Positions 18,351 to 35,126 of a stretch of DNA of 64,000 nt are shown in pieces. The stretch's first letter is position 1. Each line of letters begins with the position of its first letter. The notes under the pieces were generated by a model. The model made no database searches. It worked only from the letters and a program-made list of their open reading frames with translations, and had not been told where the DNA came from. A program made the position numbers and the translations under genes. Source of the DNA: Methylobacterium sp. J-077 (GTDB lineage Bacteria > Pseudomonadota > Alphaproteobacteria > Rhizobiales > Beijerinckiaceae); NCBI RefSeq assembly GCF_022829365.1, contig NZ_JAKSYJ010000235.1, positions 1 to 64,000 on the forward strand. Direction: 5' to 3'.

Positions 18351-19394
18351 ATGTTCCGCGTGCTCTGCCTCGGCTACAGCGTCACGGAGCTGCCGGGCTA
18401 TGTCGAGCGGGCCAACGCCCTGGCCGAGGCCGAGGGGCGGCCGGTCACATTCCTGCGCAGCGGCTGGGGCGGACACTCCCTGCCCTCGATCGCCTGCCTG
18501 ATCGACGAGATCCTCGACGCGATTCCCTGCGACCACGTCCTGCTGGAGCTGTTCACCGGCAATGTCCGCTACTTCGACGGCGCGACGATGCGGGCCTACC
18601 TGGACGACATCCTGGCGGCGACCGCGCGGCGGGGCCTGCCGGTCGCCTTCCTCAACCTCCACCAGGGCGGGGTCGATTACGCGGTCGAGCCCGTCGCCGC
18701 CCTGCTCGCGGAGTACCGCGCCCTCTACGGCATCCCGTATCTCGATATTGCCGCGCCGGTAGCGGCGGGCGACAGCGGCTATTTCCTAACGGACGGGACC
18801 CATGTCGCGCCGGCCGGGGCCGAGCTCTACGGCACCCTGGTCTACGCCTTCCTGCGGGCGCCGCCCCCGGGCCGCGCCTATATCGACCGGTTCCGGACAT
18901 TGCCGGTCCGGTTCGAATCCCTGCTCCTGCGCACCCTCCCCGGCCTGGATTGCGGGTTCGCGCTGCGCCGCAACGGCATCCCGCTGCATTTCCTGGAGAT
19001 TCCCGAGGGCGAGAGCGCCGAGATCCCGTTCGGGCGCTCGCGCCACGCCATCGGCGCGCTGGTGACCTACGGGCCGCTTGCCGGCACGCTGACGGTCGAG
19101 GACCCGGCGACCGGGCGGATGCGGGCGATCACCGCCTACGACGAATTCTCGTACTACACGCGCTCGGTCTACCGCACCGCCGTGTTTCCGGCCGCGCGCT
19201 CCCTGACGGTCACGCAGGAGGCGGCGCTGCCGGACATCGCCCTGCGCAAGGGCGAGCCGGACCGGGGGCCACGGCTCGGACGGGTCTCGCACATCTTCTT
19301 CCGGCGCAGGCTCGGCCCCGCCGAGCGCGCGGCGCTGCTCCGCCACCGGCTGCTACGCAACCTGCGCCGGCTCATGGGTTTCCCAAGGGCCTGA
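18351..19394 (+). CDS. SGNH/GDSL-hydrolase-like protein
   Basis: This is a 347-residue protein. Residues 3-12 (RVLCLGYSVT) give a block-I-like Ser motif. SGWGGHSLPSI resembles the Gly block, LLELFTGNVRY the Asn block, and FLTDGTHVAPAGAELYG the block-V Asp-x-x-His. These are the catalytic elements of SGNH esterases, which deacylate or modify glycans and lipids. The C-terminal 160 residues form a beta-rich domain of unknown role. There is no signal peptide. ATG 18351 is used. The last codons (MGFPRA) are encoded by the downstream palindromic repeat, so the natural C-terminus may have been changed by its insertion. Confidence 0.72.
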   Translation: MFRVLCLGYSVTELPGYVERANALAEAEGRPVTFLRSGWGGHSLPSIACLIDEILDAIPCDHVLLELFTGNVRYFDGATMRAYLDDILAATARRGLPVAFLNLHQGGVDYAVEPVAALLAEYRALYGIPYLDIAAPVAAGDSGYFLTDGTHVAPAGAELYGTLVYAFLRAPPPGRAYIDRFRTLPVRFESLLLRTLPGLDCGFALRRNGIPLHFLEIPEGESAEIPFGRSRHAIGALVTYGPLAGTLTVEDPATGRMRAITAYDEFSYYTRSVYRTAVFPAARSLTVTQEAALPDIALRKGEPDRGPRLGRVSHIFFRRRLGPAERAALLRHRLLRNLRRLMGFPRA

Positions 19395-19472
19395 GGCCCT
19401 TGGGCGGGGTGTCGGGGCGGAGCCCCGATCATCGGGCGAAGCCCGACAGCAGGGCTCCGCCCCGACACCCGC
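19376..19472. repeat. Palindromic intergenic repeat, copy B (inverted relative to copy A)
   Basis: This is an inverted copy of the element at 18228-18323, with the same two-stem design: AAGGGCC..GGCCCTT, then GGGGCGGAGCCCCG pairing with CAGGGCTCCGCCCC around TCGGGC-GAA-GCCCGA. It overlaps the last 19 bp of the SGNH gene, so the repeat supplies that gene's stop codon. It lies between two genes transcribed towards each other. Confidence 0.82.
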
Positions 19473-19506
19473 GAACGGTCGAAGACCTTTCGAAACCGGG
19501 ACTGCT

Positions 19507-22047
19507 TCAGCCCAGGCGGACGCGCCAGATCTCCTCGGCGTATTCGCGCATCGACCGGTCGGAGGAGAACCACGCCATCCGGGCGGTGTTGCGGATCGCC
19601 TTGGCCCACCAGCCGCGGGGATCGCGCCAGGCAGCGTCGATGGAGCGCTGCACCCGCCAGTAATCGTCGAAATCGGCGGTGAGCAGGTACTGGTCGCGCT
19701 GGCGCAGGTCGTCGGTGAGCGGCCGGAACCGGCCCGGCTCCTCCGGCGAGAACCGCCCGGAGGCGATCATGTCCAGCGCCGCCGCCAGCCGCGGCGAGGC
19801 CTGGATGGCGCGTGCCGCGTAGCCCGGCTCGGCCTCGCGGGCCTGCACCCCGGCGGCGTCGAGGCCGAAGATGAAGATGTTGTCCGCCCCGACATGGTCG
19901 CGGATCTCGATATTGGCGCCGTCGAGCGTGCCGACCGTGAGCGCGCCGTTGAGGGCGAACTTCATGTTGCCGGTGCCCGACGCCTCCATGCCGGCGGTGG
20001 AGATCTGCTCCGACAGGTCGGCGCCCGGGATGATCGTCTCGGCGAGGCTGACCGAGTAGTTCGGCAGGAACACCACCTTCAGCCGGCCCGCGACCTCGGG
20101 GTCGTCGTTCACCGCCTTGGCCACGTCGCAGGCGAGCTTGATGATCAGCTTCGCCCGGACGTAGCTCGGCGCCGCCTTGCCGGCGAAGATCTTCACCCGG
20201 GGCGTCCAGTCCCGGTGCGGCTCGGCCTTAATCGCCTGGTAGAGCGCCACCGTCTCGACCACGTTGAGCAGCTGGCGCTTGTATTCGTGGATGCGCTTGA
20301 CCTGGACGTCGAACAGCGCGTCCGGGTCGATGTCGATGCCGGTGCGCTCGGCCACGACCCTGGCGAGCGCCTCCTTGCGCTGCCGGCGCACGGCGGCGTA
20401 GCGCGCCACGAAGGCCGGATCCTCGGCATGGGCCTCGAGGCCCCGGAGCAGCGCGGGATCGTCGAGCACGCCGGCACCCACCGTCTCCACGGCGAGCCGG
20501 GTGAGGCCCGGATTGGCGTTGTGGAGCCAGCGCCGGAAGGTGATGCCGTTGGTCTTGTTGACGATCTTGTCCGGATCGAGCGCGTGCAGATGCGCGAACA
20601 CCGTGGACCGCATCAGGTCGGTGTGCAGGGCCGAGACGCCGTTGACCCGGCGGGCGCCGTGGAAGGCCAGGTGGCCCATGCGCACCCGGCGGCCATGGGC
20701 CTCGTCGATCAGCGAGATCGAGGCCAGGTAGGCGGCGTCCTGATGGGCGGCGTCCTGGCGACCGTGCTTGGCCTGCTCTTCCAGGTGCATCCAGTTGATC
20801 AGGTAGATGATCTGCATGTGGCGCGGCAGCAGCCGCTCCATCAGTTCCACCGGCCAGGTCTCCAGCGCCTCCGGCAGCAGGGTGTGGTTGGTGTAGTTCA
20901 GCGTGTTGGTGGTGACGTGCCAGGCATCCTCCCAGGAGAGGCCGTGGTCCTCCATCAGGATGCGCATCAGCTCCGGCACCGCGATGGCCGGGTGCGTGTC
21001 GTTGAGCTGGATCGCGGCGTGGTCCGGCAGGGAGCGCACGTCGCCGCGCTCGGTCACGTGGCGGGCGATGAGGTCCTGGAGCGAGGCTGAGGTGAAGAAG
21101 TATTCCTGGCGCAGGCGCAGTTCCTGGCCCTCGGCCGAGGAATCGCTCGGATAGAGCACCCGTGAGATCGCCTCGGCGCGCATGCGCGCCGCGACCGCGC
21201 CGACATGGTCGCCGCCGTTGAAGCGGGCGAGGTCGACCGGCTCGCCGGCCTCGGCCTTCCACAGGCGCAGCCGGTTGACGTGGCGCCCGCGCCAGCCGAC
21301 CACCGGGATGTCGTGGGCGACCGCCCGCACGGTCTCGGCCGGCTGCCAGTGGCGGCGGATCACGCCCTCATTGGGCGAGGACAGGGTGACGCTGCCGCCG
21401 AAGCCGATCGTGTAGGTCGCGTCCGGCCGGACGAACTCCCAGGGGTTGCCCTCGGCGAGCCAGGTTTCGGGCGCCTCGCGCTGCCAGCCGTCCTCGAAGG
21501 ATTGCCGGAACAGGCCGTGATCGTACCGGATGCCGTAGCCGACCGCCGGGATGCCGATGCTGGCCATGCTGTCCATGAAGCAGGCGGCCAGCCGCCCGAG
21601 GCCGCCATTGCCGAGGGCCGCGTCGGGCTCGGCATCCTGCACGGCGTCGAGATCGACCCCGAGCTCCCGCAGCGCCGCCCGGGTCGTCTCGGTGAGTCCG
21701 AGGTTGTTCATCGCGTCCGACATCAGCCGGCCGATGAGGAATTCCAGCGAGAGGTAGTAGACCCGCTTGTTCGGCACGGCCTTCTCGGAGGCCATGCAGG
21801 CTGCCACGATCCGCTCGCGCAGGGCCATCGCGGTGGCGACGAACCAGTCGCGCGGGCGGGCGGTCTCGGGCGTCCGGCCCAGCGCGAAGGTGAGCTTGGC
21901 GCGGATCGATTCCCGCAGGTCGACCACGGAATCGCCGGTCTGCGACAGGAGCGGCGCGGTCCAGGCGGCGGCCGCCGGAATCTCGGAGGCGCTGTCGTCG
22001 CGCATGGCGTCCCGCTGGGCGGGCGGAGTGAGAACGTCGTTCAGCAC
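19507..22047 (-). CDS. glgP: Glycogen phosphorylase
   Basis: This PLP-dependent enzyme releases glucose-1-phosphate from the non-reducing ends of glycogen (846 aa with the start used). Signatures are YYLSLEFLIGR, GNGGLGRLAACF (phosphate/substrate region), DTHPAIAVPELM, VQVKRIHEYKRQLLN, and the PLP-lysine block EASGTGNMKFALNGAL. I use GTG 22047 because GGGGGA precedes it by 7 nt. TTG 22062 and ATG 22005 are alternatives. It is divergent from the GH13 glucosidase. Confidence 0.95.
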   Translation of the reverse strand: MLNDVLTPPAQRDAMRDDSASEIPAAAAWTAPLLSQTGDSVVDLRESIRAKLTFALGRTPETARPRDWFVATAMALRERIVAACMASEKAVPNKRVYYLSLEFLIGRLMSDAMNNLGLTETTRAALRELGVDLDAVQDAEPDAALGNGGLGRLAACFMDSMASIGIPAVGYGIRYDHGLFRQSFEDGWQREAPETWLAEGNPWEFVRPDATYTIGFGGSVTLSSPNEGVIRRHWQPAETVRAVAHDIPVVGWRGRHVNRLRLWKAEAGEPVDLARFNGGDHVGAVAARMRAEAISRVLYPSDSSAEGQELRLRQEYFFTSASLQDLIARHVTERGDVRSLPDHAAIQLNDTHPAIAVPELMRILMEDHGLSWEDAWHVTTNTLNYTNHTLLPEALETWPVELMERLLPRHMQIIYLINWMHLEEQAKHGRQDAAHQDAAYLASISLIDEAHGRRVRMGHLAFHGARRVNGVSALHTDLMRSTVFAHLHALDPDKIVNKTNGITFRRWLHNANPGLTRLAVETVGAGVLDDPALLRGLEAHAEDPAFVARYAAVRRQRKEALARVVAERTGIDIDPDALFDVQVKRIHEYKRQLLNVVETVALYQAIKAEPHRDWTPRVKIFAGKAAPSYVRAKLIIKLACDVAKAVNDDPEVAGRLKVVFLPNYSVSLAETIIPGADLSEQISTAGMEASGTGNMKFALNGALTVGTLDGANIEIRDHVGADNIFIFGLDAAGVQAREAEPGYAARAIQASPRLAAALDMIASGRFSPEEPGRFRPLTDDLRQRDQYLLTADFDDYWRVQRSIDAAWRDPRGWWAKAIRNTARMAWFSSDRSMREYAEEIWRVRLG

Positions 22048-22368
22048 GTGCGGGTCCCCCAAAGTCAGCGCCCCGGATTCTACCGCCAGGGCTATCGTGG
22101 GCGGATTATCTCTTTTGATGGATTGCCACCGCGTGAACGGGCGGACGATCCGTGCCCCGAAGCCGCGACTGTGCGGCCGGTTTCCGGGCGAAGTCGTGGC
22201 AGCGCCGCCCCGACCGGGGCGTGCGACGACGCGGCCAGAGATATGGCGCGACTGCGTGACATTCTAGACACAACGGCCGGCGCCGCCAGCCCGCGACGCG
22301 CGCATCTGAGCCGTCGCCAGCGCGCGGCTCAGCGGTTAACCGTAGCGCCGGGATTCGCGGGGCGCAGC
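22048..22368. other. 321-bp divergent promoter region between glgP and GH13 gene
   Basis: No ORF with coding character is seen. The DNA is somewhat less GC-rich at 22095-22130 and 22240-22280. I see no clear sigma-70 or EcfG box, no terminator and no repeat. It must carry the promoters of both divergent glycogen genes. Confidence 0.5.
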
Positions 22369-23952
22369 ATGACCGAGACCGTCTGGTGGAAGCGCGGGAC
22401 CGTCTACCAGGTCTATCCCCGCTCGTTCCAGGACACGAACGGCGACGGGGTCGGCGACCTGCCGGGCATCACGGCGCGGCTCGATTACCTCGCCTGGCTC
22501 GGGGTCGACGCGGTCTGGATCTCGCCGGTCTACCCCTCGCCCATGGCGGATTTCGGCTACGACGTGGCCGATTACTGCGGCATCGATCCGCTCTTCGGCA
22601 CGCTGGCCGATTTCGACGCGCTGGTCGCGGAGGCGCATCGGCGCAAGCTGAAGCTGATCCTCGACTTCGTGCCCAACCACTCCTCGATCGCGCATCCGTG
22701 GTTCGCGCAGAGCCGGTCGTCGCGGTCGAGCCCGAAGCGGGACTGGTACATCTGGCGCGACCCGGCCCCGGAGGGCGGTCCGCCGAACAACTGGCTGTCG
22801 AATTTCGGCGGCCCGGCCTGGACGCTGGATGAGGCCACCGGCCAGTATTACTACCACGCGTTCCTGGCCGAGCAGCCGGACCTGAACTGGCGCAACCCCG
22901 CGGTGCGGGAGGCCATGCACGATGCGCTCCGGTTCTGGCTGGAGCGCGGCGTCGACGGGTTCCGGGTCGACGTGATCTGGCACCTGATCAAGGATGCGGG
23001 ATTGCGCGACAACCCGGCCAATCCCGACTACGCGCCGGGCACGCCGGAGATCAACCGCTTCACCCAGGTCTATTCCGCCGACCGCCCGGAGGTGTTCGAC
23101 GTGATCGCCGGGATGCGGGCGGTGCTGCGCCGATACGGCGAGCGGGTGCTGATCGGGGAGATCTACCTGCCGATCGAGCGGCTGGTGGCCTATTACGGCC
23201 CCGACCTCGCGGGCGCCGACCTGCCGTTCAATTTCCAGCTGATCCAGACCCCGTGGCGGGCCGACGCGGTCGCCGACCTCGTGGCCAATTACGAGGCGGC
23301 GCTCCCCGAGGGCGGCTGGCCGAACTGGGTGCTGGGCAACCACGACCAGCCGCGGATCGCGGCCCGGGTCGGCGCGGCCCAGGCCCGCATCGCCGCGATG
23401 CTGCTGCTGACCTTACGCGGCACCCCGACCCTCTATTACGGCGACGAGATCGGCCTCGGCCACGTCCCGATTCCCCCTGAGCGCGCCCGGGATCCCTGGG
23501 AGCGCAACGAGCCCGGCCACGGCCGCGACCCGGAGCGCACGCCGATGCAGTGGGACGAGGCCCCGCAGGCCGGTTTCTCCGCCGCGGAGCCGTGGCTACC
23601 CCTTTCGGAGGATTGGCCGACCCGCAACGTCGAGGCCCAGCGCTCGGACCCGGCCTCGATGCTGACCCTGCACCGGCGGCTCCTGGCGCTCCGGCGCGAC
23701 CACGCGGCCCTGGCGGTCGGCGGCTACCGGAGCGTGCCCGTGGAGGTCGCGGACGTGTTCGCCTACGAGCGCTTCGCCGACGGGGAGAGCCTGCGCGTGA
23801 TCCTGAACTTCGGCAGCGATCCGCAGGGCCTGCCCCTGCCCGAGGGCGACTGGACGATCCTGCTCTCGACGCTGGCCGGGCGGGCGGGGGAGCGCGCCCG
23901 CGCGACGCTCGCCCTCGGCCCCGACGAGGGAGTGATTCTCCGCCGCGCCTGA
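22369..23952 (+). CDS. GH13 alpha-glucosidase / alpha-amylase family enzyme
   Basis: This 527-residue intracellular GH13 enzyme probably removes glucose from short alpha-glucosides or maltodextrins. The four conserved regions are DFVPNHSS, GFRVDVIWHL (nucleophile Asp), IGEIYLP (acid/base Glu) and LGNHDQPR (transition-state Asp). TPMQWD and LYYGDEIG are also present. The order resembles bacterial MalL/oligo-1,6-glucosidase-type enzymes, so substrate preference (alpha-1,4 or alpha-1,6) is not settled. It starts at ATG 22369 and is followed by glgA after 134 bp. Confidence 0.9.
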   Translation: MTETVWWKRGTVYQVYPRSFQDTNGDGVGDLPGITARLDYLAWLGVDAVWISPVYPSPMADFGYDVADYCGIDPLFGTLADFDALVAEAHRRKLKLILDFVPNHSSIAHPWFAQSRSSRSSPKRDWYIWRDPAPEGGPPNNWLSNFGGPAWTLDEATGQYYYHAFLAEQPDLNWRNPAVREAMHDALRFWLERGVDGFRVDVIWHLIKDAGLRDNPANPDYAPGTPEINRFTQVYSADRPEVFDVIAGMRAVLRRYGERVLIGEIYLPIERLVAYYGPDLAGADLPFNFQLIQTPWRADAVADLVANYEAALPEGGWPNWVLGNHDQPRIAARVGAAQARIAAMLLLTLRGTPTLYYGDEIGLGHVPIPPERARDPWERNEPGHGRDPERTPMQWDEAPQAGFSAAEPWLPLSEDWPTRNVEAQRSDPASMLTLHRRLLALRRDHAALAVGGYRSVPVEVADVFAYERFADGESLRVILNFGSDPQGLPLPEGDWTILLSTLAGRAGERARATLALGPDEGVILRRA

Positions 23953-24086
23953 ACCCGGCCTGCCATTTCTTGTCGCAGTGCAGCGCAGTCATCGCGCTAT
24001 GGCCGAATCTGTAACCGATGCTTAAGGCTGTCCCTGGCCTAAATTGTGCGTCGCAACGGAACCGTCGCGACGGAGGAGCATTGGAC

Positions 24087-25706
24087 ATGGTTGAGGCCGT
24101 GACAGCCGTGTCTGCCCGATCCTCTGCCCGACCGGGGCATCCCGCCCGGCCAGGATCGATGCCGATGCAGGACGCGCTTCGCGGTGGCTCCCTGGCCGAG
24201 GGCTCCTTCGGCGAGAGCGGCGGTGCCGCAGCGCAGTTCACCAATCCGGCCTGGCCGGCCTCGCTGCGCCGCCGCATCCTCTACGCCACCCCGGAGATGG
24301 CCGATTTCGTGAAGACCGGTGGCCTCGGCGAGGTCTCGGCCGCCCTGCCCCGGGCCCTGGTGCCGCATTACGACATCCGCGTCCTGATCCCCGGCTACCG
24401 CCAGGTCCGCGCCGCCTTCCCCGAGATCCCGGTGGTCGCGCGGCTGGAGGGCTTCGCGGGCGTCCCGCCCTGCGACCTCGGCCTGGTCGAGGCCGCCGAC
24501 GGCCTGCGCATCTACGTCCTGCTGGCGCCCGACCTGTACGAGCGCGACGGCACGCCCTACGGCGACGCCCACGGCGATTTCGGCGACAACGACCTGCGCT
24601 TCGCGCGGCTGAGCCTGGCCGCCGCGGAGATCGCCGCCGGCGCCGATGCCGACTGGGCGGCGGACCTGCTGCACCTCAACGACTGGCAGGCGGCTTTGGC
24701 CCCGGCCTACCTGGCCTGGCGCGGCCGGCGCATCCCGAGCGTGCTGACGATCCACAACCTCGCCTATCAGGGCCTGTTTCCCCGCGACAGCCTGGGCCGC
24801 CTCGGCGTGCCGGACTCGGCCTTCCAGGTCGACGGCGCCGAGTTCTACGGTCAGCTCTCCTTCCTCAAGGCCGGCATCTTCTACGCCTCGCAGATCACCA
24901 CGGTGAGCGAGACCTACGCGCGGGAGATCCAGACCGCCGAGATGGGCTGCGGCCTCGACGGGCTGCTGCGCACCCGGGCCGGCCAGGGCCGGCTCGCCGG
25001 CATCCTCAACGGCATCGACGAGACCTGGGATCCGAGCACCGACCGGCACCTCGCCACCCGGTTCGAGGTCGACGACTGGAAGGGCAAGCGCGCCAATGCC
25101 GAGGCGGTGCGCCAGCAATTCGGCCTGGCGGTCTCCCGCGGGCCGCTCTTCGCGATCGTGTCCCGGCTGGTGCACCAGAAGGGCATCGACCTGAGCCTGC
25201 AGGCGGCCGAGGCGATCGTGGCCGAGGGCGGCCAGCTGGTGGTGATCGGCCAGGGCGAGGGCCGGTTCGAGCAGGCCCTGCGCGGCCTGTCCAAGCGCCA
25301 CCCCGACGCGGTCGGCGTCCATGTCGGCTTCGAGGAGGCCCAGGCCAGGCGGATGTTCGCCGGCAGCGACTTCCTGCTGATGCCGTCGCGGTTCGAGCCC
25401 TGCGGGCTCGCCCAGATGTACGCCCAGCGCTTCGGCTCCCTGCCGATCGTGCACCGCACCGGGGGCCTGGCCGACACGGTCGAGGACGGGGTGACCGGCT
25501 TCACCTTTCCGGAGGCCTCGGCCTCCGCGTTCGGGTCGGCGGTCCGCCGGGCCTTCGAGGCGTTCGGCCAGAAGAAGCGCCTCAACGCCATGCGCCGCCG
25601 CGCCATGGCGGCCCGGTTCGGCTGGGACCAGGCGGCCGACAACTATGCCGGGCTCTACGCCCGCGCCATCGGCAACAGCCCGGCGCTCCGCTGGCGCGCG
25701 GCGTAG
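24087..25706 (+). CDS. glgA: Glycogen synthase (GT5)
   Basis: This ADP-glucose:alpha-1,4-glucan glucosyltransferase elongates glycogen. KTGGLGEVSAALPRAL, the ADP-glucose binding loop, begins near residue 72. This shows an N-terminal extension of about 55 low-complexity residues relative to most GlgA proteins. The C-terminal GT-B half has SRLVHQKGID, MPSRFEPCGLAQMYA and HRTGGLADTV. Length is 539 aa. ATG 24087 is preceded by GGAGGAG. It could alternatively make maltose-1-phosphate like mycobacterial GlgM (GT4), but the KxGGL motif argues for GT5 GlgA. Confidence 0.95.
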   Translation: MVEAVTAVSARSSARPGHPARPGSMPMQDALRGGSLAEGSFGESGGAAAQFTNPAWPASLRRRILYATPEMADFVKTGGLGEVSAALPRALVPHYDIRVLIPGYRQVRAAFPEIPVVARLEGFAGVPPCDLGLVEAADGLRIYVLLAPDLYERDGTPYGDAHGDFGDNDLRFARLSLAAAEIAAGADADWAADLLHLNDWQAALAPAYLAWRGRRIPSVLTIHNLAYQGLFPRDSLGRLGVPDSAFQVDGAEFYGQLSFLKAGIFYASQITTVSETYAREIQTAEMGCGLDGLLRTRAGQGRLAGILNGIDETWDPSTDRHLATRFEVDDWKGKRANAEAVRQQFGLAVSRGPLFAIVSRLVHQKGIDLSLQAAEAIVAEGGQLVVIGQGEGRFEQALRGLSKRHPDAVGVHVGFEEAQARRMFAGSDFLLMPSRFEPCGLAQMYAQRFGSLPIVHRTGGLADTVEDGVTGFTFPEASASAFGSAVRRAFEAFGQKKRLNAMRRRAMAARFGWDQAADNYAGLYARAIGNSPALRWRAA

Positions 25707-25778
25707 GGCAGGCGCTTCTGCAAGCTTTGAATCCGTTCGCAGCGCGACAGGATAATCCAGTCCGGATATGACACGCGT

Positions 25779-25951
25779 CCTCCCTCCCCCCTTCGCGGGG
25801 GAGGGAGGGCCGGCCGCCAGGCCGGGTCGGGAGAGGAGCAGCGCGACGGTTCAGGATCTCACGCCTGTCGCGCGCTTTCCGGACACGGCGCTCCCTTCTC
25901 CCGACCCCTGCTGACGCAGGGGCAACCCTCCCCCGCAGAGGGGGGGAGGGA
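25779..25951. repeat. Composite palindromic repeat between convergent glgA and glgB
   Basis: A 12-bp stem, CCTCCCTCCCCC / GGGGGAGGGAGG (25779-25808, TTCGC-type loop), comes first. GGGTCGGGAGA then pairs at a distance with TCTCCCGACCC, and CCCTGC..GCAGGG and CCCTCCCCC..GGGGGGAGGG follow. The whole segment folds back on itself. It fills the gap between converging glgA and glgB and could act as a two-way terminator. It resembles intergenic repeats common in GC-rich alphaproteobacteria. Confidence 0.75.
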
Positions 25952-25957
25952 TTTAGG

Positions 25958-28239
25958 TCACCGCTCCAGCAAAAAGATCATCGTCGCCAGCGGCGGCAGG
26001 GTCAGCGACAGGGACTGGGCCTGGCCGTGACTCGCCTGGCCGTCGGTGTGGCCGCCGCCGTTGTTGCCGAGGTTGGAGCCGCCGTACACGGCCGCGTCCG
26101 AGTTGAACGCCTCCCTGTAAAAACCCGCCTCCGGCACGCCGACGCGATAGCCCTCCCGGGGGATCGGGGTGAAGTTCGACACCACGATCGCGACCTCGCC
26201 GGGATTGGCGCCCTTGCGGGCCCAGGCGATGACGCTGTTGTCCTGATCGTCGGCCACCAGCCACTGGAACCCGGTCTGCTCGACGTCCCGGGCGTAGAGC
26301 GCCGGGGTCGCGACGTAGAGCCGGTTGAGGTCCCGGACCACGTCCTTGACGCCCTTGTGCAGGGGATCGTCGAGCAGGTGCCAGTCCAGGCTGGTGTCGT
26401 GGTTCCACTCCCGCTCCTGGCCGAACTCGCCGCCCATGAACAAGAGCTTCTTGCCGGGATGCCCCCACATGAAGCCGAAATAGGCGCGGAGATTCGCGAA
26501 TTTCTGCCAGCGGTCGCCCGGCATCTTGCCGAGGAGCGAGCCCTTCCCGTGCACGACCTCGTCGTGGGAGAGCGGCAGGATGAAATTCTCCGAGAAGGCG
26601 TAGAGCAGCCCGAAGGTCAGGTTGTGGTGGTGGTAGCGGCGGTGGATCGGATCCTGCGACACGTAGGATAGCGTGTCGTGCATCCAGCCCATGTTCCACT
26701 TGAAGCCGAAGCCGAGGCCGCCCGTGTAGGTCGGGTGCGAGACCCCCGGCCAGGAGGTCGATTCCTCGGCCACCGTGATCGTGCCCGGGGCGTGGCTGTA
26801 GGTCGCCTCGTTGGTCTTGCGCAGGAAGTCGATGGCGTCGAGGTTCTCGTTGCCGCCGTAGCGGTTCGGGATCCACTCGCCCTGCCGGCGCGAATAGTCG
26901 AGGTAGAGCATCGACGCCACGGCATCCACCCGCAGGCCGTCGAGGTGGTAGTGCTCCAGCCAGAACCGGGCGTTGGCGGCCAGGAAGGTCGCGACCTCGG
27001 TCCGACCGAAATTGTAGATGTAGGTGCCCCAATCCTGGTGGAAGCCCTGGCGCGGGTCGGCGTGCTCGTAGAGATGGGTGCCGTCGAACAAGCCGAGCCC
27101 GTGGGCGTCCAGCGGGAAGTGGCCGGGCACCCAGTCGAGCATCACGCCGATGCCGGCCTCGTGGGCGGCGTCGACGAAGGCGGCGAAATCCTCGGGCGTG
27201 CCGAAACGGCTGGTCGGGGCGAACAGCGAGACCGGCTGGTAGCCCCAGGACCCGTCGAACGGGAACTCGGTGATCGGCAGCATCTCGATATGGGTGAAGC
27301 CCATCTCCTTGACGTAGGGGATCAGCCGCTCGCCCAACTCCTTGTAGGTGAGGTAGCGGTTGCCCTCCTCCGGCACCCGCGCCCAGGAACCGAGATGGAC
27401 CTCGTAGATCGAGATCGCGGCGTGGCGGGGATCCTTGGCGCCGCGGGTGGTCATCCAGCCGGAATCGCGCCAGTCGAACGCGCCGATCCCGTGGGTGACC
27501 GAGGCGGTCTCGGGCGGGTGCTCGGCCGCGAAGGCGACCGGGTCGGCCTTCAGCGGGATCAGGCCGCCGTCGGGGCCGCGGATCTCGAACTTGTAGCGCT
27601 CGCCGGCCTTGAGGCCGGGCACGAACACCTCCCAGATCCCGCCCTCCTGCCACAGGCGCATCGGGTGGCGCCGCCCGTCCCAGTCGTTGAAGTCGCCCAC
27701 GACGCTGACCTTGCGCGCGTTGGGCGCCCAGACGGCGAAGCGGAAGCCGTCGATGCCGTCGAGCTGCCCCGACTGGGCGCCGAGCATGCGGTAGACCAGG
27801 TTGGTGCCGACCTCCCGCAGGGTCGCCACGTCGTAGGGCTCGATCGAGGAGCCGAAGCCGTAGGGATCGAAGCGCCGCCGCCTGGCCCCGTCCCAGAACT
27901 CGACCTCGATCTCGTAGAGCGGCCGGCCCTCGCCCTCGACCCGGGCGACGTAGAACCCGTCCGGGTGCCGCTTCTCGAACGGCACCGTGCGCTCGCCCGT
28001 CACCAGGGCGGCGGAGCGCGCCTCGGGCAGGACCGCGCGGACCTCCCAGGCGTTCGGGCCGACCCGGTGGGGGCCGAGCACCGAGAACGGGTCGCCGTGG
28101 TTGGCGCTCATCAGCGCGGCGATCGCGTCCGGGTGGACGCTCGGCGGTGCCGACGCGGCCCCGGAATGCGGGACATCCGCGTTCCGCGCGCTCGCCGCTT
28201 CCGGGTCGAGCCGCGGTGCGAAGGTCTCGTCGATCGGCG

Positions 28240-28243
<4 letters not shown>
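25958..28243 (-). CDS. glgB: 1,4-alpha-glucan branching enzyme
   Basis: This 761-residue GH13 branching enzyme forms alpha-1,6 branches in glycogen. It has an N1 domain (GDPFSVLGPHRV), a CBM48 (VVGDFNDWDGRRHPM), and the catalytic barrel with GLRVDAVASMLYLDY (nucleophile), TVAEESTSWPGV (acid/base) and LSHDEVVHGKGSL. A C-terminal beta domain follows. ATG 28243 overlaps the stop of the treS-maltokinase gene by 4 nt, so the two are probably coupled. The extra N-terminal 40 residues are Ala/Ser-rich. Confidence 0.96.
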
Positions 28244-31518
<3,275 letters not shown>

Positions 31519-31605
31519 CGCGTCGCTGCCTCATCGGTCGAAGGGACTGGGACCGGCGGCGGGAACCGGCCGGGGCGCGGGCGATCGGCCGCGCGGCGCA
31601 AGAGT

Positions 31606-31629
31606 CGGCGACGGGCGGGCCCGTCGCCG
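31606..31629 (-). terminator. Hairpin between glgE and treS
   Basis: CGGCGACGGG (31606-31615) and CCCGTCGCCG (31620-31629) form a perfect 10-bp GC stem with a 4-nt loop, 35 bp after the glgE stop on the minus strand. There is no U run, so it may be a weak or Rho-type terminator, or an RNA-stability element separating the two cistrons. Confidence 0.35.
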
Positions 31630-31664
31630 GGGTCAGGAGTCATGGTCAGGTGCCATGGGCGGCC

Positions 31665-35069
<3,405 letters not shown>

Positions 35070-35101
35070 GCTGGTCTCTGGCTCCTAGTCTCAGGTCTCG
35101 T

Positions 35102-35126
35102 AACGCCCGAACCGCCCGGGCGTGCC
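35102..35126 (-). promoter_or_regulatory. Weak EcfG-like promoter match upstream of glgE
   Basis: Read on the minus strand this is GGCAC-N16-CGTT, one mismatch from the alphaproteobacterial EcfG (general stress sigma) consensus GGAAC-N16/17-CGTT. The -10 lies 32 nt before the glgE ATG. One-mismatch hits occur by chance in GC-rich DNA, so this is only suggestive. Confidence 0.2.
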
